64,000 nt of DNA from Heterohyrax brucei (GCA_028571685.1 CM053141.1:139218833-139282832); one strand, 5' to 3'; shown: positions 1 to 11,964, counted from the stretch's first letter. Numbers and translations are program-made. The notes: a model not told the origin generated them from the letters alone.

Positions 1-352
1 GGCCAGATAGCTGTCCTCCAAACTGCTTGACTTAGACAAGTGAGCACTTCCAATGTGGTATCTGTTTGTTGAAATATCTCAATTGATATTCCATCAATCC
101 TTGGAGACTTATTTTTAGCCAGTGTCTTCAAAGAAGCTTCCTTCAGTACCATAAGTTCCTGATCATACGCTCCTTCTTCAAATGACTGAAAAATCAACCA
201 ATTCTTTCTGGTATAACGACTCTGTGTGTTCCTTCCATTGTCTTTAGATGCTCCCTGACTCATTTATTATTTTCCCTGTAGAATCCTTCACTATTGCAAC
301 TCGATGCTTGAATTTTTTCTTCATTTCTTTCAGCTTGAGAAACATTTGCTAG
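1..352 (-). mobile_element. RTE (BovB-like) LINE fragment, antisense
   Basis: Antisense copy of the region between the endonuclease and reverse transcriptase parts of the afrotherian RTE LINE. It lines up with the matching stretch of the longer copy at about 46,780-47,150. It is cut at the left by the window edge and breaks off near 352. Frameshifts and stops show that it is dead. Confidence 0.85.
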
Positions 353-401
353 GGGTGATAAAATGGTAAAAAATAATCAGAAATAAAAACCTCTCAACTG
401 T

Positions 402-607
402 GCTTACTGTTGTTGGGTACCTTTGAGCTGATTTTGACCCTTACCAGCCCTGTGTAACAGAGTGGAACTGAAATGTGAGCGTTTTTTAGGATTAATCTTA
501 GCAAAGCAGGTCAACGTGTCTTTCTCCTGCAGACCCACAGGGATGGTTCAAATCACAGACTTTTGGATGAGCTGGTATGTGCTTAACTGTTGCACCTCCA
601 GGTCTCC
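402..607 (-). repeat. AfroSINE, antisense
   Basis: Degenerate antisense copy of the tRNA-derived afrotherian SINE. The shared RTE/SINE 3' tail comes first (402-470) and the tRNA-like head last (about 560-607), where the B-box region and the inverted 'gtgcttaactgttgc' A-box region can be read. Confidence 0.65.
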
Positions 608-616
608 ATCTATCCT

Positions 617-3050
617 TGTTGTTGGTGTTAGGTGCCACTGAGTTGGTTCTCACTCATAGCGACCCTATGGCGGACAGAACAAAACACTGCCTGATTCTGC
701 ACCATCCTCACTATTATTGCTATGCTTGAGCCTGTTGTTGCAGCCACTGCACAATCTATCTCATGAAGGACTTCCTCTTTTTTACCGGTAGTCTATTTTG
801 CAAGCATGATGTCCCTCTCCAGGAACTGACCTCTCCTAAAAACATGTCCAAAGTACATAAAATGGCGTCTCACCATTCACATATCTAAGGAGCCTTCTGG
901 CTGTACTTCTGAGACAGATTCGTTCATTCATCTTGTAGCCCAAGCATGGTATATTCAATATTCTTAGACAATGCCATAATTCAAAGGCATCTTCAGTCTT
1001 CTTTATTCTTTATCTTCTTCAGTCTTCTTTATTCTTTGTCCAGCCTTTGCATGCATATGAGGCAATTGAAAACACCATGGTGTAGGTCAGTTTCACCTTC
1101 GTCTTTGCTTTTTAACACTGTAAAGATATCTTCTGCATCAGATTTGCCCGATGAACAGGCCATTTGAGTTCCTGACTGCTGCTTCATGGGCAATGATTGT
1201 GGATCAAGTAAAATGAAAAACTTGACAACTTTAATCTTCCTCCATTTATCATGATGTTCCTTATTAGCCCAGTAGTGAGGATTTTTGTTTTCTTTATATT
1301 GAGTTATAATCCATACTGAAGGTTGTGGTCTTTTATCTTCATCAGTAAGTGCTTCAAGTCCTCTTTGCTTTTAGCAAGCAAGATTGTGTCATCTGCATAT
1401 TTCAGGTTGTTAACAAATTTACGTACAATCTTGATGCCATGTTCTTCTTCATCTATTCCAGCTTCTCAGGTTATTTGTTCAGCATACAGATTGAATAAGC
1501 ATATGAAAGGATGTAACCCAGATGCACATCTTTCCTGACTTTAAACCTAGCAGTATTCCCTCAGTCTGTTCAAATGAATGATTCTTGTTCTATGTACAGG
1601 TTCCTCATGAGCACAATTATGGTGTTCTGGAATTCCCATTGTTTACAACATTATCCATAATTTATTATGATCCACACAGTCAAATGCATTTGCATAATCA
1701 GTAAAACACAGATGAGTACTTATCTGGTATTTTCTGCTTTCAGCAACGGTCTATCTGAGATCAGCAGTGATATCTCTCATCCATGTCCTCTTCTGAATCT
1801 GCCTTGAATTTCTGGCAGTTACCAGTCAATGTACTGCTGCAACTGTTTTTGAGTTATCTTTAGCAAAATTTTAATTGCATGTGGTATTAATGATATTGTT
1901 CAGTAATTCCCTCATGCTCTTGGATCACCTTTCTTTGTAATGGGCTCAAATATGGGTCTATTTCAGCCAATCAGCCAGATAGCTGACTAATATTTTTTGG
2001 CATAGGCAAATGAGGGCTTCCACCATTGTATCTGTCTGTTGATACATCTGAGTTGATATACCATCATTTCTTGGAGCCTTGTTTTTCACCAGTACCTTCA
2101 GTGCACCTTGGACTTCTTTCAGTGCCATTTGTTTTTGATCATATGTTGCCTCCTGAAATGTTTAACCATCAACCAATACTTTTGGGTAGAGTGACTCTGT
2201 ATATTGTCCATTTTCTTTTGATGCTTCCTATATCATTCAAGGAAACTCTGGTGGTATCGTGGTTAAGAGCTATGGCTGATAATCAAAAAGTTAGCAGATT
2301 GAATTCACCAGGTATTCCGTGGAAACATGATGAGAAAGTTCTATTCTGTCCTATAAGGTCATTATGAGCCAGAATCGAGCAGACAGCAACAAGATTTTTT
2401 TTTAATAATATTCAATATTTTGCTCATAGAATCCTTGAATACTACGATTTGAGATTTGAATAGTTTCTTCACTTCTTTCAGCTTGGGAAATGCTGAGTGT
2501 GTTCTTCCTTTTTTGTTTTCTAACTCCAAGTATTTGCACATTTTATCATAATGCTTTACTTCAAGCCTTTCCTCAACAACATAAATGACAACTGTACACA
2601 TGGACCTCGCGGGGTGCAATACACACGAATTGGGTTGTCTATATCTGTAAAAAGAGACAATGGAGAAGACCAATATCACCAGTCAAATCAAGGCCAAGGT
2701 TCAACTGCAAACAGACCACCAATTGTTCTTATGCAAGTTCAACTTGAAGCTGAAGAAAATTGAAACAAGTACACAAGAGTCAAAGTACCACCTTGAGTAC
2801 AACTTACCCAAATTTAGAGACCATCTTTGAATATATTTGATACACTGAACAATCGTGGATAAAGACCGAATGAGCTGTGAGATGATAGTAAGCATATCAT
2901 ATATGAAGAAAGCAAAAGGCCATTAAAAGGACAGGAACAAAAGAAAAGACCAGAATGTATGTCAGAAGAGATTTTGAAACTTGCTATTGAATGTAAAGTA
3001 GCTAAAACAAATGAGAGAAATGATGAAGTAAAAGAGCTAACCAAGTACCT
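617..3050 (-). mobile_element. RTE LINE copy with inverted 5' segment
   Basis: The 3' part of an RTE element lies antisense from 617 (TTG-rich 3' end) to about 2552 and includes the decayed reverse transcriptase. At about 2553 the orientation flips: 2553-3050 is the same element in sense and covers the linker upstream of the antisense part. The outer end of the inverted piece, near 'gaagtaaaagagcta' at about 3046, and the inner end of the antisense piece, near 2552, are neighbours in the intact element with only a few tens of bases missing. A SINE at 2238-2392 interrupts the antisense part. The geometry matches twin-primed 5' inversion. Confidence 0.8.
2238..2392 (+). repeat. AfroSINE inserted in RTE
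   Basis: Sense copy with the tRNA-like head 'tggtatcgtggttaagagc' at its start, a B-box-like stretch and the RTE-like tail. It splits the surrounding antisense RTE, with a possible short duplication 'attcaa' on either side. Confidence 0.8.
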
Positions 3051-3976
3051 ATGCTTAGGATATGTTATATGATCAACTTCTTTAATCTCATTTGTGTTGC
3101 TATGTCTATTTTATAGTTCCTTTATTTTTATTTACTAATTCATTTGTAGCTGTTTTAATTCATAAGAGGGACAACAAAATCAACTTCCAGGTGTAACCAT
3201 TACAGATAACCACATAACATTTCCTTCTAAAATACACCACACAAAGAATCACTAGAATATACTGTTTCGTAATCTGGTTTTCACTGAACATTTTTTTCAT
3301 TATCAAATGTTATCAAATACATTTCTATAGTATTTTGTAGTAAATTTAGATTAGTCTATTCCATTTCTTTACAATATAACTTATTTAATTTCTTATCTTC
3401 AGACATTTGTGTTGTTACTAATTTTTCAGTATTATAAGATAGCACATCCACTTAGCCTTAGTCATCTCTTTAGAGAAAATGTTTAAAAGTTGAATTGCAT
3501 CCAAAAGAATAATGAACCATGAAAACCACAGCCTCCACCAGTCTGAGCCCAGAAGAACTAGATTGTGCCCAGCTGTCACCACTGACCACTCTGAGAAGGA
3601 TCACAGTAGAGGGTCCCAGACAGGATGGGAGAAAAATGTAGACCAAAATTTGAATTCACACATACATACACAAAAAAGACCAGACTTACCGGTCTGACAG
3701 AGACTAGAGGAACCCCCAAAACTATAGCCTTTTGACACCCGCTTAACTCAGAACTAAAGCCACTCCCAAAGTTTACCTTCCAGACAAATTTTAGAGAAGC
3801 TTATTAAACAGTTACACATGTGAGAAACATGCTTCTTCGTTCAATGAAGCGTAGTAGACCAAATGGGCAACACCTGCCCAAAAGTGAAGACAAGAAGGCA
3901 GGAAGGGACAGAAAAACAAGGCGAACAGACATAAGGAGTCTGGGGTGGAAAGGGAAGTGGGGAGAATGCTGACATA

Positions 3977-4870
3977 CAAGGTCTGGTAGTTAAGTTTGTG
4001 AATTTGCTACTTATGCCAGCAGCACTGAACGAACAGCTAGGTAAGGTTTTATAATGTCGCTATATCTGTGTTTCACAGCTGTGTTTGATGTGTGGTGGGG
4101 TCTTGCTGAATGGAGTTTGTTATTGTTGTTGCATGTTTTTGTGTGCATTGTAAGAATGTTGGAGCTTGAATTAGAGCAATGAACAAACATTAAATTTGTT
4201 GTTAAACTTGGCAAGAGTGGAAATGAAATCAGGGACATGTTAGTCCAAGTTTATGGGTATAATGCCATGAAGAAAATGCAAGCATATGAATGGATTAAAT
4301 ATTTTTCTAACAGGAGAAAAAGCATCACTGATGAAGAGAGGTCCGGGCAGCCAGTTACAAGTAGAACTGATGAAAACATTGCAAAAATTTATACTAACTG
4401 GCTAAACAGTTAACCAAATTTACTATTTGGAAGTGCTGAAAAGGCTGCATGAAAAAGCTTAGATGAACATGACCTGAACTTTTCACTAGCAACTCACGGC
4501 TCTTGCATCACCAGAATGCACCAGCTCACACAGCACTGTCTGTGTGGCAGTTTTTAGCCAGTAAACAAATAACTGTATTGGAACACCATCCCTACTCACC
4601 TAATCTGGCCCCAATGACTTTTTTCTTTACCCAAAGATAAAGGAAATATTGAAGACATTTAGATGACATTCAGGACCTCAAGGGAAATACGACAGCTCTG
4701 ATTGACGTTCCAGAAAAAGCTCCAAAATTGCTGTGAAGGGTGGACTGGGTGCTAGTGTTGGTGCATAGCTTCCCAGTGGGAATACTTTGAAGGTGACACA
4801 GTGATATTCAGCAACGAGGTATGTAGCGCTTTTTCTAGGACGAGGTCATGAACTTAGCTGTCAGGCCTCG
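3977..4870 (+). mobile_element. Tc1/mariner transposon, internally deleted
   Basis: The element is bounded by TA dinucleotides at 3975-3976 and 4871-4872. Its terminal inverted repeats of about 25 bp start 'caaggtctggtagttaag' on the left and 'cgaggcctgacagctaag' on the complement of the right end. At 894 bp it is shorter than the usual 1.3 kb, so several hundred bases are lost inside. Confidence 0.85.
4155..4800 (+). pseudogene. mariner transposase pseudogene
   Basis: In the family this enzyme cuts and pastes the element with a D,D34D catalytic core. The frame from about 4155 to 4410 gives the N-terminal helix-turn-helix region, including 'KLGKSGNEIRDML' and 'DEERSGQPVTS'. After a deletion, 'HQNAPAHTALSV' follows near 4505, where the family has HDNAPAH, so the second catalytic aspartate is replaced by Q. 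Then 'YSPNLAP' and, one frameshift later, 'DFFLYPKIKEIL' follow near 4590-4650, and 'ASQWEYFEG' near 4765-4790. In-frame stops and frameshifts show it is inactive. The assignment to Tc1/mariner is firm; the exact subfamily is not. Confidence 0.85.
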
Positions 4871-5085
4871 TATGTGCAGACTGCAGCCAAAGTCCTAAAG
4901 ACAACAATGAGAAACTGATCTTCACTGTAAACTTTTACCTAAAGCACAATTTTTTTAAAAAGTTGAATCGCTGACTCAAAGGACATACAAAAATCTAAGC
5001 ATCTGATGCCAATTGCCAAATTGTTCTCTGCCATGTTAATAGCAGTTATCTATATGTGCTTAAACCTGAGGAGAAGAGTGTAAGT

Positions 5086-6756
5086 TGCTAATAGATTCTC
5101 ATTACAGGTAATGAGAAAATGACTACTTTTCTATTTGAAATTTCAAGAGTACATGATTGGGTAGAATTTAGAATAAGTGTTTGGTGTTAAATATCAATAT
5201 GTTCATGATACATTTAATGAAGGATGCTAATTTTGCTTTCCTCCTCCTCTCTCGTCCTAAAAGGAAGAAAGATTCTTTTAGAGAGATAACTGTCCAAAGT
5301 AAATTCGTCTACAAAGCCTATTGTCTAGAAGCATAAGAAACTAACGGGGAGGCGGGTGAGAGTAATTAGCAGAAAGTGGAATAATAAGAGAAAAGCATTT
5401 AGTAAAAGGTCTGGAGCAGATCACTGTACTACAATTGGTCTCCAGCCACCTCATCAAAAGAGGAGAAAGGAGAGTCCAAAATTGGAGCAGGAGCAGTATG
5501 TGGTGTCTGGCTGCTTCCATGAACAATTACTTCCTCTGCCATGAGGCCGAAGAACTGGATGGTGCGTAGCTACCATTACTGAGCATCTTGAGCGAAGAAT
5601 CTGTAGAGGAATCCTGATCAAAAAGGGTGGGTGGGGAATGAGGAACAGAACTACAATTTCTTGGAATATAGACTTTCTGGAGCCACTGAGGTTGGCTAAG
5701 CCTCTGAAACTACTGACCTTACATAATCTTTGAACTTTAAACCTTGAATCAAAACTGACCCCTGTAGTCTTAAATGAACAACAACAGCAATAAAAAATAA
5801 ACTTAATTAGTAAAGCACACTTACTTTTAGCGTCGTGCTCTTTTAAAGATTCATCAAATTAACAATAACTTAAAAGTTTGGATGGGAAGTTTAGTAGGCT
5901 GTGAGTTTAAACTAATGGTGAAAGAACACTGGGAAGGAACAGTGAGAATAGTAGCACAACTTGAAGAATGTAACCAGTGTTGCCGAATTGTATGTATAGA
6001 AATTGTTAAAATTGTATATCTTCAAATAGGACTCTATATTTTCACCAAAATGAAAAAATTAAAATTAAGAGACCTAATATAGAAAATTTAGAGATTATAG
6101 TGGTTGTGTGTTTGTTTAGAGTAGGCATTCAGGTAAAGATTTTTGATGAGGCATAAGGAACGTCAACATTTGAGAAAGAGTCTTAAAGAGGCTACTTTCT
6201 TTGACTTCTCTCTTTGATTATTAAATATATAATAACAAGCTATTTGGAACAGGACAAAAAGGCCAGACTGTCAAGGACCCCTACTGATTCAGAAAACCTT
6301 TTCGTAGCTCACTTTTCTCAAGATACATGTGTTTAACGGAAGAAAGGTATAAAAGGAAGGAATGGCTAGAGAGATACATTGCCACAAAACAAAAAAATAT
6401 TTTAATGCATTCTTCTCTGGGTTATGGCAGTTTCTAAGTGGATTATATATTATATATATTTCAACAATTATCAAGCCAAAGCCAAGTACTGTCAAGGTGG
6501 TATCATAAATCATTGTATCAGTTGATGACTATGGTAAGCGTAATGTTGATTTATTTTTTAAAAGTTATTTTCTTACATTTATTTCTCAAGTCAAATTTTT
6601 TCAATGCTTACTTGGCTTTGGCATCTTAAACTTCTAAAGTATGTTTCAGAAAAAAATGATGAATCAAGTATAAAAGGTAACTGATATTTATTGCAACAAC
6701 AACAAGCATAGGAATAATTTATCTGCAAAGTACACATTGATGCCTTTGAATTAAAT
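5086..6756. other. Unassigned AT-rich intergenic DNA
   Basis: No gene or confident repeat is recognised. The short ORFs at 5356-5544 and 5882-6082 look random: no domain, no codon pattern and no Kozak support. An A-rich stretch near 5765-5800 may be the tail of an unrecognised retroelement starting near 5545. Confidence 0.5.
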
Positions 6757-7106
6757 AGTTTTGGCCAAGAATGTTGAACATGACATGGATTTCGAGAAGA
6801 ATGAAAAATCTGTCTTGGAGGAAGTACAGATTTAGAAGAATGGCAACAATTGCTCTGACTTCTTGGGATGTGTTAGCAGGAGGGATCAGTACCTAGAGAA
6901 GGACATCATGCTTGGTAAACTAGTGGGTCAGCAAACAAAAGGAAGACCCTCAGCAAGGTAAATGGACACCTCCTTTTCAACAATAGACTCAAACACAGCA
7001 ATGATTACGGATGGCACAGAACTGAGCAACATTTCATTCTATTAAACATAGGGTCACGATAAGCTGGAGTCAGCTGAATGGCACCCAATAACAATATAAC
7101 AACAGA
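6757..7106 (+). mobile_element. RTE LINE 3' end, sense
   Basis: 5'-truncated sense copy ending in the RTE tail 'cacccaataacaatataac' with an AAC-type end. A similar string 'tgcctttgaat' occurs just before it (6741) and shortly after it (about 7129), a possible but untidy target-site duplication. Confidence 0.8.
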
Positions 7107-7984
7107 AGTATACATTAGACTATAAGTATGCCTTTGAATCACTATACATAGGCCTTTTGTTCTTAATTTAACAAATGTTGACTAAGAACTAACATTAGGA
7201 AGGCATTCTTGGCACTAAGAATAGAAAAATAAGATACTTCTGTTTAAATATGGCATAGGAGATTTCTGCTCTTGTGCTCTATTAAATATTTTTTATAAAC
7301 TTATAACAAAAGCCATAATCCAGATCCATCTACGGAACTTCTACAGAGAAATGTTGTTGAGAGCATTGCAAATTGGCTAGGATCAAGAGAAGATGCCACT
7401 ACGGGATGTATTTTTCTTCTGATTATGTCACACAATGACTTCTCTAGAACTCACAGTTCTCCAAAAGTAAGGTGAACTTTTTAAGTTGAATTTAGGAAGC
7501 TTTTGTTTGAAAAAGTACAAATAATTTGAAGATGTATGTAAGCTGCCAGGACACACAGGAAGGGCAAGTAAGGTGGTTAGTTACAGATAAGCTATCATTG
7601 CATAGACCAGGTGGTTATCCTGCTTGAAAACTAATGATGTAGGTCATTTAATCAAATGAAAAGCTCAGCAGTGGGGTTTTATTACCCAAGCCAGCTTCTC
7701 TTTCTTTCCTCTTGAGATAATGAAATGTCAGTGCAAACATGTAAAAATTTGTAAAGACTCTAAGAAGATATTTTCCAACACAATTTTTTTTAATGCACTT
7801 AAGGATAAAATATAACAACAAATAGATAAATGGAAAAAATTAGTTGATGATTATTAAACTCACTTCAGGACAAAACAAAGGCTATGTAAAAGTTATAATT
7901 AAAGTTTTTGAACAAAAGCAGGCAATTATTGAAGATAGAGCCCACATGGTGCCTTAGACAGATACATCATGCCATCCTTCTGCA
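7107..7984. other. Unassigned intergenic DNA
   Basis: AT-rich, with no recognisable gene, domain or repeat. Confidence 0.5.
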
Positions 7985-9345
7985 GCAAAGATCCCCCTCG
8001 CCAAAAAAAAACTAAGTTAAATAGATACAAATGTCGATCGTGGAACCCTAAGCGTGAAACGAAGTGATAAAGAAACACAACAAACACTGGATAGGAGAAG
8101 GCACTGAAGGAAAACAGAGAACAAGGAAAGATATAGAATGGAGATCCCCCTGCCAGCTAACACAGACTCTGGGCAGTGGGTAGAGTAAGATAGCTTCATG
8201 GAACTCCCAACAGGAGACAGAGTACCGGGTAACCAGAGAAACATGCTTTCCCACCCCTCACCCTGCTATCCCATACCCATTTCCACCTCTCCTAACAGGT
8301 TACACCAGGTCACCTTGGCTAGAGAACTACCAGCCCACAACCAACCCAGGTCCAGTCTTCCTCCATCTACCACCTCTTGCCATACATTTCATTTTTTCTC
8401 TTTTTCCTCCTTTTTCCTCCCAACTATCTGCATACTCACCTCTACCCCTACTTGCCAATCTATGCTGCACCACCTTGACAAGAGAGACACTGGCCTGGCA
8501 CAAGCTCAGGTCTATCCCACCACCACCTGCACACTCTTGCCATATCATTTTTAAAATTATTTTTTCCTGTCTTCCTTTTCTTTCTTCCTCTCACTTATCC
8601 TTTACCTCAACTCTACTCCTTTCTACTAAGTTATGCCTTTCTGCTTTAGTTAGAAGCATCAGCTTGCCACTAGCTGGGGTCTATTGCATCCCCACTTTCC
8701 CCTGCCTGCCAGCACCTCATCATGTCACTTTGATTCTTCTCACGTAGCGCCATAAGCCACCTCCTCACTTCCTGCTGGGCCATGTTGTACTGCCACAACT
8801 AGAAAGCCACTGGTCTGCTGCTTTCTACTTCCTACCTAGCGCTGTATACCACCACCCTACCCTTCCCACTGGCCCTCACCTGCCAGCTACTCTCCTTTTT
8901 TTTCCTCTTTTCTTGTCCTCTTCTTCCCCCCACCTATTCCTATACCTCACACCCCCTTCCTGCTGGCCTTTGCTGTGCTACCATGGCTAGAACATCCTCA
9001 GCTCTGGCCCACCAGCATCGTAGGCCGACAATACCCTTACTCTCCCACTACTTGACCCAGCTGCTGAGTAGAGGAAAGTGAGTACATATCACTCCCTGTC
9101 TGTCACCCCAGCCTATCTAATGTGGGGATGTGAATCACCCATACTGCTGGACTAACATCAAGAAACAGCACCTGTCAAGTCCAGCACCAGCCACCTCACC
9201 AAACTTGTAAAGTGAAGTGGGCTCACCCTGCATGCTGCTGCCCTGCCCACCTGAAAAAGTAGTGGAAGCTATCATGCCCACAGACAAGCAAGCAGCAAAT
9301 CATGCCTGACCCACTTGCCCTAAAATATCAAAAAGAAAAAAAAAG
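7985..9345 (+). mobile_element. L1 5' UTR with tandem monomer-like repeats
   Basis: The stretch starts near 'cagcaaagatccccctcgcc', typical of an L1 5' end. It then runs into a C/T-rich region (about 8300-9040) of five degenerate units whose shared motif, 'tgctgcaccaccttgacaag' and variants, recurs near 8302, 8463, 8631, 8783 and 8971, every 150-190 bp. Each unit has a GC-rich half and a pyrimidine-rich half. A non-repeated linker (9050-9345) leads to an A-rich ORF1-like region. This layout is that of a monomer-type L1 promoter. The ORFs here (8198-8554, 8475-8747) are compositional. Confidence 0.6.
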
Positions 9346-9954
9346 AAGCAGGGTGAAACAAATGAATGTACAATCAATATAGAAAAGAATACTTTAGTGT
9401 CTAAGAAATTGCAGACAGTAGTAAAACATAAAAAATAATTAGGACAAGATGGCTACATCAAGTGATCAAAATACAAAAATCAGATAATCCTACAGTAGAA
9501 GAAACAACAAGGAACTACCTGATATGGAATTAAAAGACTAATAATTTAGGGCGCTCCAAGAAATTAGGGAAAAGATTAAGGAAGACACAGACAAAACAAA
9601 GGAAAAAATAGACAAAACATGGAAAACACAGACAAAACCAATAAAAACATGACAAAATCAGGAAAACACCAAGCAAAAGAATTAAGAAAAATGATAAAAG
9701 AAAAAAACATAGAAGTAAATAAAAAATTAGAAATCATAAAAATAGGAACTAGTTATCTAAAAGATAAACAACAAAATTTCAGAAATGGACAATTCAATAG
9801 AAGCTTTTAGAAACAAATTTGAAACAATGTAAAACAGAACCAGGAGACTGAAGACAAACCTGTGGATACTGCTTTGTTTGAGAAAAAATCAGAGAGAATT
9901 AGGAAAGCCTAAGAAGTATACAGGACACAATCAAGAGTAAAAATTTGCATGTGA

Positions 9955-10262
9955 CCCTTAGAGCATAGGCCCTGGACACCCTTTTAACACAGTACTGAAG
10001 TCACTCCCAAGATTTACCCCTTCAGCCAAAGCTTAGACAGGTCCGTAAAACAAACAAACTAAAAGACTAAGGGGGCACACCAGTACAAGGTAGGGATAAG
10101 AAAGCAGGTAACAGGGAACACAAGTTTGAGAACAGGAGAGTGTTGGTATGCTGTGGAGTTGGCAACCAATGTCACAAACAATATCTTTATGAACTGTTAA
10201 ATGAAAACTTAATTGGCTCTGTAAAGCACCTAAAGTACAAGTGAAAAATAAGTAAATAAATC
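9955..10262 (+). mobile_element. L1 3' UTR fragment inside ORF1 relic
   Basis: Sense fragment similar to 3696-3973 and 28440-28905, ending 'gtaaagcacctaaag' and then an A-rich tail. It interrupts the ORF1-like sequence. Confidence 0.6.
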
Positions 10263-10435
10263 ACATATGACTGGAGTTCTAGAACAAAGGAAGAGAAAAG
10301 AATGTTGAAGATTAGCTGACAGAGAACATTCCAAATATTATGAAAGGTGAAAAAACTGACCATTCAAGAAGGTCAATGAACCACATAGAGGATAAACTGA
10401 AAAGAAAGCCATCAACACTGTCACAGATCAAGTTA

Positions 10436-10947
10436 TGTCACTCAAAAAATTTGTATAGTAATTTGACTGGGCCAGGATTCCCTGTATTCTGTGACTGCTC
10501 TCCATTTTGTAGTTTTCTGATGCTGTAAATCCTAATCTCTGACTGTGGCTGGTAGGTAAGATGATTATGTTAAAAGAGGGTTAGACTGGAACTGTGACAC
10601 CCTCACTAAGCGAGTCTCCCCGCAGTCAGGCTTGCACCAGCCTTCATCCTTTCATCCTATGGGAAATAAAAAGTGAGAGAAACAATCAGAGAATTGGGAA
10701 CCTCACACAATCCAGAAAGCAGCACCAGGTGTGGGGTGCATGCTTCAGACTTGAAGTTCTTGTGTCAAGATGTTCCCTGACCAAAGACTGAAGCAACATG
10801 GGGACTTTCCTCCAGAGCCAACAGAAGGAAAGACCATTTCCTGAATGTGGCCTTGTAGCCTGCTGGACTGTGTAAGAATGAAGTTTTCTCTTTTGAAGCC
10901 ATCTACTTTGCAGTATTTCTGTTAGAGCACACCAGCTGACTAAAACA
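10436..10947 (+). mobile_element. Solo LTR-like element (family also at 45109 and 47481)
   Basis: About 512 bp, starting TGTCA and ending TAAAACA. It shares word order with the copy at 47481-48005: 'gatgattatgttaaaagagg', 'tcctttcatcctatg', 'gaaagcagcacc' and 'ccaaagactgaag'. TG...CA ends and about 0.5 kb length suggest a solo retroviral LTR. It sits in the L1 ORF1 relic. No clear flanking duplication survives. The family name is unknown to me. Confidence 0.6.
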
Positions 10948-11165
10948 AATACATAACACATATCACATCTGACAAAACCAAAGAAAGAATCCCTAAAGCA
11001 GCTTCAGAAAAATGGAAAACTGTATGACTAAGCTGTGATTACTCAGCAGAAACCAGGCATGAAAGAAGACAATGATGTAACGTATATAAAACTTAAAAAA
11101 CTTCCAGCCAAGAATAACATATTGTGCAAAACCATCTCTCAAATATAAAGGTAACATTAGAACAT

Positions 11166-11648
11166 TCCAGATAAAAAGAAAATAAGGGAATTTGTATAAA
11201 CAAACAAAAGTAAAAAATTAAAGGAGTCCTTTATTTAGAGATCCAAAACCAACAGAAGTCTAGGACATGGGACAGCATAAGCCAGATACCAACCTAGTAA
11301 AAAGCTGTGAATAATAATAATAATGAGACATAAAACAGGGAGACCGACATTAATGTATAAATGACAATGACTCCAAAACAATAAAAGGGAGAATAAATGG
11401 TGTAGGAATAGAACTTTCAGATGGAAAGGAAATCAAGTTTATATCAAGTAATAAAACACTGGTTCCACCTAGAAAGATGAAGGTAACTTTTAAAGTAACT
11501 ACAAAGAAGTTTAAGAAGCCTACTCATCCAAATAAAAAAGAAGAAAAACATAAAATCTCAATAAACATAATGTCTCTGCTAATGAAAGAACAGAAAATTC
11601 ACAAAGCGAACTCAGCACAAGAAAGTAAGGGGAACAAAGAAAATGCCA
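11166..11648 (+). mobile_element. L1/HAL1-like region downstream of ORF1
   Basis: A-rich sense-strand L1-type sequence ending in a 19-base A run near 11650. The ORF at 11477-11683 (K/N-rich, 68 aa) follows base composition and matches no domain. Confidence 0.45.
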
Positions 11649-11661
11649 AAAAAAAAAAAAA

Positions 11662-11805
11662 AAAATCCTTGCCATTGAGATGATTCCAGCTCATAGAGAC
11701 TGTATCAGACAGATTAGAACTATCTTATAGAGTTTCTAAAGAGTGCCTGGTAGATTCGAACTGCCAACCTTTTGCAGTTAAACACTGCATCTCAAATCCA
11801 GCATC
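11662..11805 (-). repeat. AfroSINE, antisense
   Basis: Antisense tail 'tgccattgagatgattccag' followed by the SINE body with inverted B box 'gattcgaactgccaacc'. It lies directly after the A run. Confidence 0.75.
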
Positions 11806-11964
11806 TCAAAAAAATAAGAAAAAAAAGCATTTATGGCAGCAATTAACTCATACCTTCTGATAACAGCACTGAATTTGTAAATGCCTTAGATGCACTGGTA
11901 AAGAGAAAGAGAGTGTCAGAATAGGTTAAAAAAAAAAAAAAAAGAAAGAAAGAAAGAAAAAGAA

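Larger units (their letters stand above)
3505..4957 (+). mobile_element. Afrotherian L1 3' UTR, split by mariner
   Basis: Sense L1 3' UTR in two parts, 3505-3974 and 4873-4957, ending in 'aaagcaca' plus an A/T-rich tail. It resembles the fragments at 9955-10262 and 28440-28905. A mariner transposon sits inside it. Confidence 0.65.
3230..5085 (-). mobile_element. Old L1 3' region (antisense), interrupted
   Basis: Two antisense pieces of a mammalian-wide L1 3' end, at about 3230-3498 and 4959-5085, read through if the inner elements are removed. The join falls in the familiar old-L1 motif 'gaattgctgactcaaaggac'. The inner L1 3' UTR is flanked by a 14 bp duplication, 'aaaagttgaattgc' at 3485 and 'aaaagttgaatcgc' at 4958. 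The stretch 3051-3230 holds nothing I recognise. Confidence 0.6.
9449..11165 (+). pseudogene. L1 ORF1 (RNA-binding protein) relic, interrupted
   Basis: In L1, ORF1p is a trimeric coiled-coil RNA-binding protein. A plausible start lies at 9449 (aagATGg, encoding MATSSDQNTKIR) and hits a stop within 13 codons. The K/N/E-rich coiled-coil-like stretch is clearest at 9619-9810. An L1 3' UTR piece (9955-10262) and an LTR (10436-10947) split the rest. The C-terminal part resumes at 10948-11165 with ORF1-like text ('cttccagccaagaataac'). The piece after 11166 lacks a reverse transcriptase start, so a half-L1 (HAL1-like) origin is possible. Confidence 0.55.

Noticed and set aside
8198-8747. Two long ORFs of 90-118 codons rich in P, S, T and L.
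   Set aside because: They lie in the pyrimidine-rich tandem 5' UTR of an L1; stop codons are rare there for reasons of composition.
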